Assembly (NCBI GenBank): GCA_003506795.1 | Contig: DNYO01000200.1 | Span: forward strand, 1-7,863 | Direction of reading: 5' to 3' | Length of the DNA stretch: 7,863 nt | DNA from: Deltaproteobacteria bacterium | GTDB lineage: Bacteria; Desulfobacterota; Syntrophorhabdia; Syntrophorhabdales; Syntrophorhabdaceae | Shown: positions 1 to 4,878 of the stretch, one piece after another | How the letters are laid out: each line of letters begins with the position of its first letter | Numbering within the stretch: the first letter of the stretch is position 1 | The notes under the pieces: generated by a model | What the model was told of the DNA's origin: nothing | Database searches by the model: none | What the model saw: the letters and a program-made list of their open reading frames with translations, nothing else | Translations under genes and position numbers: made by a program

Positions 1-132
1 TCTGAATCAGATCACGCCGCAGTCCTTTTTATATCCACTGTAATTTCAAAGGGGCTTTTCGGATAAATGGGGCGCCGGTACATATGTGGTTGGAGAGCTT
101 GGCGAGGTGCGCCTATGGTACCAGGTTTGAGG

Positions 133-420
133 TGTCAAGGACCAGATTAACTCCCCAGTACCGGGGCCAGGGTAATTCCCCACTTTTGCCGGATGAGCGG
201 CTCATCATTTGTTGTTCCCCGGGCTCAATTTCCTTCTGTATGTATCCCCATCATCAACCATGATGTGGTGGGCATGATGGCTTAGCCGGTCGAGCGCCGA
301 GTTTGTCATGACCGGATCCGGGAGGAGCGCCACCCAGCCCTGCGCCGGCCGGTTGCTGGTGATGAGGATGGATGATCTCAGATGCCTCTCCGTCACAACC
401 TTGATAAAGATATCTCCCGG
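133..420 (-). mobile_element. Remnant of an IS21-family insertion sequence (right end)
   Basis: This stretch combines the tail of an istB-type gene with a non-coding end carrying two similar subterminal repeats, taactccccagt (148-159) and taattccccact (173-184), 25 bp apart. IS21-family ends typically carry repeated subterminal transposase sites and begin with TG; a plausible outer end here is tgtcaagg from 133. The left part of the element, all of istA and most of istB are missing, so it cannot move by itself. The outer boundary is inferred from the TG rule and the repeat layout. No target duplication can be seen because only one end is present. Confidence 0.6.
205..420 (-). pseudogene. istB: istB C-terminal fragment (IS21 helper ATPase), truncated
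   Basis: The minus-strand frame reads IKVVTERHLRSSILITSNRP followed by a segment with DPVMTNSALDRLSHHAHHI and DTYRRK. This matches the C-terminal part of IstB, the AAA+ helper ATPase of IS21 transposition (sensor-type ITSN stretch, then the conserved ALLDRLLHH-like helix). About 70 of the usual roughly 250 residues remain. The frame is closed upstream by a TAG at 421-423, and the Walker A and B region is absent. The apparent GTG at 396 is simply an internal valine codon of the family, not a true start. The fragment ends at a TGA or TAA-type stop at 205-207, where IstB proteins normally end. It is almost certainly non-functional. The family assignment is fairly sure; the fragment's exact age and origin are unknown. 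Confidence 0.7.
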
Positions 421-473
421 CTAACGTCCTGGTTAAGTCGTTAGCATCCAAGTCAGGTGGGTAAACACCAGGT

Positions 474-923
474 TCAGGTATCCTGTCGGATTTCCCGACT
501 GATAACCAACAAAGGTACTCTGGCATGTCTGATGACGTTCTCGGAGACAGAACCCAGAAGCATTTCTTTGATGTTTGATTTTCCGTGGGAACCTACAACG
601 ATGATGGAAACTTTTTCCTCTGCCGCTGTCATCATAATCTCCGTGAAGGGTTTTCCTGTCTTCACTTGTAGCTTTACGCGGAAACCCTCCGCAATCATCT
701 CTGCCTCAACGGCAGCCATATCTTTCGCTATCTCCTTTTCCATATGCGCCGTGATCTGGAGATACTGATCAGAGGCCCTGGAGAGCACCAGCAACTCCTT
801 TTCGTCAATCACGTGGAGGATGATCACTTCCTGCGCTCCTGCGCCCTTCAACTGTTTGATGTACTTTACTGCTTTCTGTGACGCATCTGAGAAATCGGTT
901 GGGAAAAGAATCTTCTTGAACAT
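474..923 (-). CDS. Universal stress protein, UspA family
   Basis: The 149-residue product is a single Usp domain, the usual size for a stand-alone family member. It begins MFKKILFPTDFSD, the typical first beta strand with the ATP-contacting Asp at residue 10. The second half has the nucleotide-binding motif G-x2-G-x9-G-S at residues 111-125 (GSHG, then GS), so it probably belongs to the ATP-binding branch. Such cytoplasmic proteins accumulate under starvation, oxidative or energy stress; the exact partner cannot be read from sequence. The ATG at 923 is preceded by a strong ribosome binding site, AGGAGGT, about 8 bases upstream. A possible 57-residue ORF ends 18 bases before this start on the same strand. 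The gene is divergent from a run of small envelope-protein genes, which suggests a shared stress role. Confidence 0.93.
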   Translation of the reverse strand: MFKKILFPTDFSDASQKAVKYIKQLKGAGAQEVIILHVIDEKELLVLSRASDQYLQITAHMEKEIAKDMAAVEAEMIAEGFRVKLQVKTGKPFTEIMMTAAEEKVSIIVVGSHGKSNIKEMLLGSVSENVIRHARVPLLVISREIRQDT

Positions 924-941
924 TTTGAATTACCTCCTGAT

Positions 942-1115
942 TTAGAATATAGAATGGCAATGCCAGTTAATCAAGGTGGAGTCCAGGCGCAAGGAGACCA
1001 GGGAGTTGGATTGAGCTGTCCTGACCTTTCTCGAAGTTTCCCTCAATATATTGAGGTTCCGCCACATCTTGAGGCCAAACAGATCATTGCACGCTTTTCC
1101 ACTGTTCTCTTCCAT
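942..1115 (-). CDS. Possible 57-residue small protein upstream of usp
   Basis: A minus-strand ORF starts at ATG 1115, with a GAGGTG ribosome binding site 8 bases upstream, and stops with TAA at 942-944, just before the usp ribosome binding site. The product begins MEENSGKACNDLFGLKMWRN and ends WHCHSIF. It is basic in the middle (RETSRKVR), has two cysteines, and shows no clear signal peptide or membrane segment. I do not recognise a family. Its position and spacing fit a small first gene of a usp operon or a leader ORF. Against it, the frame contains a 16-bp palindrome (1041-1056) and an 11-bp hyphenated palindrome (955-965), so this may instead be untranslated regulatory leader. Confidence is low to moderate and rests mainly on the ribosome binding site and position. 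Confidence 0.35.
   Translation of the reverse strand: MEENSGKACNDLFGLKMWRNLNILRETSRKVRTAQSNSLVSLRLDSTLINWHCHSIF
1041..1056. promoter_or_regulatory. Perfect 16-bp palindrome, possible operator
   Basis: CCTCAATATATTGAGG is an exact inverted repeat with no spacer. It lies about 120 bases upstream of the usp start codon. Perfect palindromes of this length with an AT-rich centre are typical of sites for dimeric repressors, so an operator role for usp is possible. No regulator is encoded nearby, and the match is inside a possible small ORF, so the role is inferred. Confidence 0.35.
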
Positions 1116-1173
1116 TAATCTAACACCTCGTTATTTATAAATGATTCCAGACTCCTGATATTTGTCAGTTCGT

Positions 1174-1189
1174 TGGCAGGCCATTTGCA
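1174..1189 (+). promoter_or_regulatory. Sigma-54 (RpoN) type promoter, -24/-12 elements
   Basis: TGGCAGGCCATTTGCA matches the RpoN consensus TGGCACG-N4-TTGCW with one mismatch (G for C at the sixth base) and exact spacing. The invariant GG (1175-1176) and GC (1187-1188) are present. Transcription would start near 1200, giving a leader of about 150 bases before the 72-residue membrane protein gene at 1351. RpoN promoters need an enhancer-binding activator; none is encoded in the window. The call is by motif only. Confidence 0.5.
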
Positions 1190-1195
1190 GTCATC

Positions 1196-1354
1196 ATGAG
1201 CACGATCCTGCTCATCATACAGATGAAGGTTCTCTCTGAGAACGGCATGGAGCTGTCGCAGGAAATAGCTTCAATGATTGTCTCGAAAAGGACGGAAAAG
1301 GATCGTGAGAGTTTGAGCATTCAGGTGCTTCGGGGAGGGTTGAACCTTAGATGA
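1196..1354 (+). pseudogene. 52-codon ORF, possible relic of an ABM-type monooxygenase
   Basis: The frame from ATG 1196 encodes 52 residues, including LLIIQMKVLSENGMELSQEI and SKRTEKD. This resembles the start of small antibiotic-biosynthesis-monooxygenase (ABM) domain proteins, where a first beta strand is followed by an 'EKR-EL-Q-I-SLI-R-EKG' helix. The family is normally about 95-100 residues; here the similarity fades after EKD and the frame closes at TGA 1352-1354. That stop overlaps the ATG at 1351 in an ATGA junction. There is no ribosome binding site, and the sigma-54 start near 1200 would lie downstream of this ATG. A truncated relic is more likely than a working gene. The family resemblance is from memory and weak. 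Confidence 0.25.
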
Positions 1355-1569
1355 CGAACAAAATGAAATTGGTTTTCCTTATTACAACAACTATTTCAGC
1401 TATGCTCGCTGTTCTGGGTACGACGTTCGCGGGTGATATTTACGGGCATGCACTTTCAGTAATTACGCAGTTATTCAGCCCGCACGAGGCACCTGCACCT
1501 TTGACCCTGGCGGTATTGTTGATCAGTACTGGTCTGTATTTCGTTTTTAGGCAGGCAAGGCATTCGTAG
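1351..1569 (+). CDS. Small hypothetical membrane protein (72 residues)
   Basis: The product has a hydrophobic N-terminal segment (residues about 7-27, ending TTFAGD), which could be a signal peptide cleaved after TFA or a membrane anchor. A short polar stretch with His and Pro residues (HEAPAP) follows, then a second hydrophobic helix (about 51-67) and a basic tail RQARHS. One or two membrane passes are expected, with the basic C-terminus in the cytoplasm. I do not recognise a family. A GGGAGG ribosome binding site lies about 11 bases before the ATG. It is the first complete gene after the sigma-54-type promoter and precedes the lipoprotein genes in the same direction. The real gene status is probable but not certain. 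Confidence 0.55.
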   Translation: MTNKMKLVFLITTTISAMLAVLGTTFAGDIYGHALSVITQLFSPHEAPAPLTLAVLLISTGLYFVFRQARHS

Positions 1570-1579
1570 CAGGCCTTCC

Positions 1580-1708
1580 ATGATTCGGATATGGCGAGAA
1601 GAATCCGTACAGTATGGAGAGTCCGTAGAAGACATTAACTCTGATGCGGCAAAGGCAATCATGAGGAGTTTTTTTGAGATTACCGCACAGTGGAGTACGG
1701 CAAGGTGA
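1580..1708 (+). pseudogene. 42-codon ORF, possible fragment of an Xre/MbcA-type antitoxin
   Basis: The frame reads MIRIWREESVQYGESVEDIN, then SDAAKAIMRSFFEITAQWS, then TAR and TGA (1706-1708). The segment AAKAIMRSFFEITAQWS resembles the opening helix of the Xre/MbcA/ParS C-terminal domain (DUF2384), where 'A-AFF-IAE-WGLS-EEQ--LLG' is usual. Only that helix is present; the rest of the domain is not found downstream in this frame. There is no clear ribosome binding site before the ATG. It may be an eroded antitoxin gene or chance similarity. It fills the gap between the 72-residue membrane protein and the lipoprotein gene. Confidence 0.2.
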
Positions 1709-1735
1709 TTTCGGTTTAAAACCAGGAGGAGAGAT

Positions 1736-2299
1736 ATGAAGAAGGCTGTTTTGTTGTCACTGTTAGTGGTTTTTGGATTAGCCCTGTTCTCGGGCTGTAT
1801 CTCCATGCAAAGATGGCCCGATGAAGAAAGGAGCGCGGAGAACAAAATGGTTGTAATCCAGGAGAAGATCGGAGAAGGGCTGAAAACCGGTGCGCTTACC
1901 CCAGATCAGTCCCAGTCGTTCCTGACGACGCTGAAGGGCATTCGAACGGACTATACGGCGCTGAGAGAAAGAATGGTTTACAGGGAAGAGTGGGATAGCC
2001 TTAATGGAAGGCTTGATACGCTTGGAAATGAGATCGACAGGGCGATTGGCCGGCCCGCAAGAATTGAACGACCGGGGAGCGGGGACAGGATCGTCGCACT
2101 CCAAAGAAGAATTGATGATGGAAGGATCAGCGGACGTTTGCCCGTGACGGAGGGTCGAGAATTTCAATCCAGGCTGGACTCCATCCGGAGTGATTATCTA
2201 CGGATGACTGGTGGAGGCAGGTACGCCACGAACGAAGAGAGGGCGGACATTTCCCGCAGGCTCGATTCGCTGGAAATCGATCTCAATCGATTCCGGTAG
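1736..2299 (+). CDS. Lipoprotein with two tandem alpha-helical repeats
   Basis: The 187-residue product has a lipoprotein signal peptide: MKKAVLLSLLVVFGLALFSG then Cys21, with FSGC as the lipobox. After lipidation it should be anchored to the inner or outer membrane and face the periplasm. The mature part is two copies of a unit of about 64 residues (about 41-104 and 122-185). Each follows the pattern I/L-Q-x-x-I-x-x-G-x-x-x-G-x-L, then F-x-x-L-x-x-I-R-x-D-Y, then L-x-x-L-x-x-x-I/L-D/N-R. Both units are helical and rich in charge, separated by a Gly/Pro-rich linker (GRPARIERPGSGD). I know no named family; an envelope structural or stress role is inferred from the neighbours. AGGAGG sits 6 bases before the ATG. 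Confidence 0.75.
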   Translation: MKKAVLLSLLVVFGLALFSGCISMQRWPDEERSAENKMVVIQEKIGEGLKTGALTPDQSQSFLTTLKGIRTDYTALRERMVYREEWDSLNGRLDTLGNEIDRAIGRPARIERPGSGDRIVALQRRIDDGRISGRLPVTEGREFQSRLDSIRSDYLRMTGGGRYATNEERADISRRLDSLEIDLNRFR

Positions 2300-2335
2300 A
2301 ATTTTTGAGAAAAAAGCGAAAAGGACCTGTCCGTC

Positions 2336-2370
2336 AAGCCCGTTAAGGATGTAAACGGCATGAAGGGCTT
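2336..2370 (+). other. Nested inverted repeats before the lmo0937-family gene
   Basis: AAGCCC (2336-2341) pairs with GGGCTT (2365-2370), and inside it CGTT (2341-2344) pairs with AACG (2354-2357). The result is an imperfect stem in the gap between the lipoprotein and the 46-residue membrane peptide. There is no T run after it, so it is not an ordinary intrinsic terminator. It could be a processing or leader structure, or chance. Confidence 0.2.
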
Positions 2371-2412
2371 AAGGAACATTCCGGCCCTCGGGTAAGAAAG
2401 GAGTAGGATCAC

Positions 2413-2553
2413 ATGTTGTGGACGATTGCTGTAATACTGATAATTCTGTGGCTGCTGGGGTTAGTGACCAGTTACACGATGGGAGGACTCATTCACATCG
2501 TGCTGGTGATTGCCATTATCGTTGTCGTAGTTGGTTTTATCCGGAGGCGATGA
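2413..2553 (+). CDS. lmo0937-family small membrane protein (46 residues)
   Basis: This ORF encodes a 46-residue peptide starting MLWTIAVILIILWLLGLVTS, then YTMGGLIHIVLV, and ending GFIRRR. It matches the lmo0937 family of tiny proteins (DUF5670-type): two hydrophobic helices joined by a short turn with S/T-x-x-x-GG-x-IH, and a basic tail. Members sit in the cytoplasmic membrane, are often found beside stress genes, and have no known biochemical role. An AAGGAG ribosome binding site is 9 bases before the ATG. The TGA stop is the last codon before the region leading to the BON lipoprotein. It lies between two lipoprotein genes in the same direction, probably co-transcribed. Confidence 0.88.
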   Translation: MLWTIAVILIILWLLGLVTSYTMGGLIHIVLVIAIIVVVVGFIRRR

Positions 2554-2655
2554 GTGTGGTTTAAAGCCAGGGAAGCGGGGTTCGATGAGACCAGAGAAAA
2601 GGTCCTGTTTTCAAGGATTTCCCAACCAAATTTATTACAAGGAGGACTACGAACG

Positions 2656-2970
2656 ATGAAAAAAACAAATATCCTTATCGGCTGCCTGGTCGCGCTTATG
2701 TTGATCACCGCCTTTGCGGCCTGTGCATCTTCATCGAAGCAGGAGCGCACGGGTGAATACGTTGACGACTCGGTCATTACGACGAAGGTGAAAGCCCTGC
2801 TCGCAGCGGATGATTTTCTCAAGTCATTCGAGATCGGCGTTGAAACACGCAAGGGCATCGTGCAGTTAAGCGGCTTTGTTGATTCTCAAAAGGCCGTCAA
2901 CAAGGCAGTCGAGATAGCAAGAAGCGTGGGAGGGGTCAAATCCGTAAAGAACAGCCTGATCGTAAAATAG
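2656..2970 (+). CDS. BON-domain lipoprotein (OsmY-like)
   Basis: The 104-residue product has an N-terminal lipoprotein signal (basic MKKTN, hydrophobic core, FAAC with Cys23) and one BON domain covering about residues 37-104 (DDSVITTKVKALLAADDF, then IVQLSGFVDS, then VGGVKSVKNSLIV). BON domains occur in periplasmic and outer-membrane proteins such as OsmY and are thought to bind phospholipid. A role in envelope protection under osmotic or other stress is likely by family. The ATG at 2656 is preferred over the GTG at 2554, because AAGGAGG lies 10 bases upstream and the signal peptide starts exactly here. The lipobox has Phe at -3, slightly unusual. The neighbours are another lipoprotein, an lmo0937-family peptide and a yccF-type gene. 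Confidence 0.9.
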   Translation: MKKTNILIGCLVALMLITAFAACASSSKQERTGEYVDDSVITTKVKALLAADDFLKSFEIGVETRKGIVQLSGFVDSQKAVNKAVEIARSVGGVKSVKNSLIVK

Positions 2971-3109
2971 GCGATTGCTGACCTTGTACGGCCGGAGCAT
3001 GGCGGTCCGGGTAGACATTCTACTCGTGCCTGGCAGGGGCATGTGGCCGACCAGGCTCCGTCCGGCCGTTGATGCGCCGGCATTCAGGATGCCGAAAGGG
3101 AGAAAAACG

Positions 3110-3571
3110 ATGCGATCGATCGGCAACCTGCTCTGGTTTATTCTCGGCGGGATATGGATGGGGTCGGCGTGGTGGCTTATAGGCCTGCTGGTGTAGGTGT
3201 CGATAGTCGGCATTCCCTGGGGTAAGGCATGTTTTGTAATCGGCCAGTTCACCTTTTTCCCATTCGGTAAAGAGGCTATCAGTCGAGATGAACTTACGCA
3301 GAAGGAGGATATTGGGACCGGAGCCGTGGGAGTCGTCGGAAACGTTATTTGGTTCATCGTTGCCGGCATCTGACTGGCGATCGGCCACGTGTCTTCGGCT
3401 GTGCTTAACTTCATCACGATTATCGGTATTCCGTTTGGGATACAACATCTGAAACTTGCTGCTATTGCACTCGCGCCTATTGGCAAGACTGTTGTCGCGA
3501 AAGAAGTGGCCGAAGCTGCAAGGAAGGCCAAAGGGGAAGCAACGGCTGCGGTTTGGCGGAGAGATACATAA
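3110..3571 (+). pseudogene. yccF: YccF-family inner-membrane protein gene with two in-frame stop codons
   Basis: One uninterrupted frame of 154 codons encodes a full-length YccF-type membrane protein. It begins MRSIGNLLWFILGGIWMGSA, with later blocks SIVGIPWGKACFVIGQFTFF, GNVIWFIVAG, then ITIIGIPFGIQHLKLAAIAL and APIGKTVV. Two copies of the family's glycine/proline-rich membrane module are present. The frame is interrupted by TAG at codon 29 (3194-3196) and TGA at codon 88 (3371-3373). The TGA falls where the family has a conserved Trp (GWWL), a one-base change from TGG. No insertion or deletion is seen, so decay looks recent. TGA is a normal stop in neighbouring genes (lmo0937-family gene, ruvC, ruvA), so a changed code is unlikely. 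A sequencing error is possible. An AAGGGAG site precedes the ATG. Confidence 0.8.
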
Positions 3572-3805
3572 CTCTTCGAGAGGGGCGCCAAAACCGTGCG
3601 TTTTTCCGAGCTGCTTGCAGACTTGGATGTCCGCAGCTTCGAATCCGACGGGCCGGGGGATTGGCACGTACCTTGTTATGCGTGAGTGTCCTTTTAAAAA
3701 AGTTGTATCGTTCCAATCTGACAACTATAGCCATCTATCTGAGGATTATCTGAGAAAATATTGACCGTGTTGTGTTTGTAACTAATGGATATTATAGATA
3801 GTAAT

Positions 3806-3899
<94 letters not shown>

Positions 3900-4344
3900 G
3901 TATGGTGAAAAACTGCTTCAATAAAGAAGCGCTCTCTTCCTGCAGGATTCCGCCCGACACCTTCACCTTGTGATTAAGGGGGAGGGCGTTTATGTCAATG
4001 ACAGACCCGAAAGCTCCGCGTTTCTCATCGTAGCATCCGAAGACAAGCCTGTCTATACGGGCTTCTATGATTGCTCCCGCACACATGATGCAGGGTTCCA
4101 TGGTGACAAAGAGGGTGCAGCCGGTCAGACGATAGTTACCGCGCTTCAAGGCAGCGCCTCTGAGGGCGAGCATCTCCGCGTGCGCAGCGGGGTCCGTGAG
4201 CGCCCGCGTCCCATTATGGGCCCGCGCGATTATCGCGCCGTTTTCGTCAGTCACCAGCGCCCCTACCGGAACTTCGTCTTCCACCCGGGCGGCCCGGGCC
4301 TCCGTCAGGCACACTTCCATGTATTCTTCGTCGAGCATCACTCA

Positions 4345-4373
4345 AGTATACCGATAACGGCCCTTGAAATCAA
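4345..4373 (-). promoter_or_regulatory. Sigma-70-like promoter for tadA, start on the ATG
   Basis: On the minus strand, TTGATT (4373-4368) is followed after exactly 17 bases by TATACT (4350-4345). These match the -35 box at 4 of 6 and the -10 box at 5 of 6 positions. With the usual 6-base gap, transcription would begin at 4338, the A of the tadA ATG. This predicts a leaderless mRNA and fits the absence of a ribosome binding site. Confidence 0.5.
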
Positions 4374-4382
4374 TATAGAGGC

Positions 4383-4796
4383 GGGTAATGGGTAATAGGT
4401 TATGGGTAATAGGTCGCTGCTGTCCAAATTAATCCATTTTCCGGACTGCTTTCTTTATAAAGCAATGAGTGAAGGCGGGTAAATCCAGCCTATCAAAACC
4501 ACATTGCCTTATCTCGCAGTTCGTCTTTCCGGCGCAGGCCGGAATCCAGGAAGACCTTTCATGGAACGGGAAGCATGCTTATATAGAGCACCATACAGTG
4601 TTTAAAGAGGATGGTTGGATGTCCCTCCATATGGTGATTCCTTATCCATAGTCTCTCCTAGAACTGTGCGATGGTCTGTGACCGTCCGGAAAGAGGTTGA
4701 CCTTTCCGTTATTTTGGACAGATGTGGATGAAACTATGAGTAATAGCTGGTGCAGGTTTCTTCCCATAACCTATGACCTATTACCCATCACCCATC
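4383..4796. repeat. Segment flanked by nested inverted repeats (MITE-like, unidentified)
   Basis: Most of the 540-bp gene-free stretch between tadA and ruvC lies within inverted repeats. The outer arms carry GGGTAATAGGT (4390-4400, again at 4404-4414) and AGGTTATGGG on the left; on the right are CCCATAACCT (4763-4772) and ACCTATTACCC (4776-4786). Inner arms are CTGTCCAAA (4420-4428) with TTTGGACAG (4713-4721), and TTTCCGGAC (4438-4446) with GTCCGGAAA (4684-4692). No coding capacity is credible inside. The layout suggests a non-autonomous mobile or palindromic element, or accretion of several small repeats. I cannot name a family. Confidence 0.5.
4527..4544. repeat. REP-type dispersed palindrome
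   Basis: TTCCGGCGCAGGCCGGAA forms a perfect 7-bp stem with a 4-base loop and is followed by TCCAGG. This matches the widespread bacterial palindrome of the type 'ATTCCGGC...GCCGGAATCCAG', present in many copies in numerous proteobacterial genomes. In one frame it encodes the recurring spurious peptide PAQAGIQ. It lies within the larger inverted-repeat segment. Confidence 0.65.
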
Positions 4797-4799
4797 TTC

Positions 4800-4828
4800 T
4801 TTACAAAGATTATCCATCCTGTTATGAT
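4800..4828 (+). promoter_or_regulatory. Sigma-70 promoter for the ruvCAB operon
   Basis: TTTACA (4800-4805) and TATGAT (4823-4828) are separated by exactly 17 bases and match the -35 and -10 consensus at 5 of 6 positions each. Transcription would start near 4835, leaving a leader of about 44 bases before ruvC. The -35 box lies 3 bases after the right outer arm of the inverted-repeat segment. No LexA-type box of a form I recognise was seen. Confidence 0.6.
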
Positions 4829-4878
4829 GAATATCGAAATTACCTGACCCATAAAGAGTGACGACATGATGGTGGACA

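Noticed and set aside
2554..2655. Earlier GTG start for the BON lipoprotein
   Set aside because: It would place 34 residues before a perfect signal peptide; AAGGAGG lies before ATG 2656.
3371..3373. Recoding of TGA as tryptophan to explain the yccF frame
   Set aside because: TGA terminates ruvC, ruvA and the lmo0937-family gene in the same window, and a TAG also interrupts yccF, so a code change does not explain the gene.
2866..3591. 241-residue minus-strand ORF (and a 234-residue one at 3020-3724)
   Set aside because: They are antisense to the BON lipoprotein and yccF frames, whose plus-strand translations match known families; the minus products resemble nothing and have no start signals.
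3634..3650. tRNA-like T-loop (cttcgaatccga)
   Set aside because: The flanking bases do not pair as a T stem and no acceptor or anticodon arm is found upstream.
3970..4395. 141-residue plus-strand ORF
   Set aside because: Antisense shadow of tadA, which has clear deaminase motifs on the minus strand.
4383..4414. CRISPR-like short direct repeats (GGGTAAT units)
   Set aside because: The units are 7-14 bases, directly adjacent without unique spacers, and are mirrored at 4763-4796; this is a low-complexity inverted repeat.
4469..4651. 60-residue plus-strand ORF containing VFPAQAGIQE
   Set aside because: PAQAGIQ is the recurring translation of a REP-type palindrome (4527-4544); no ribosome binding site and it lies within the repeat segment.
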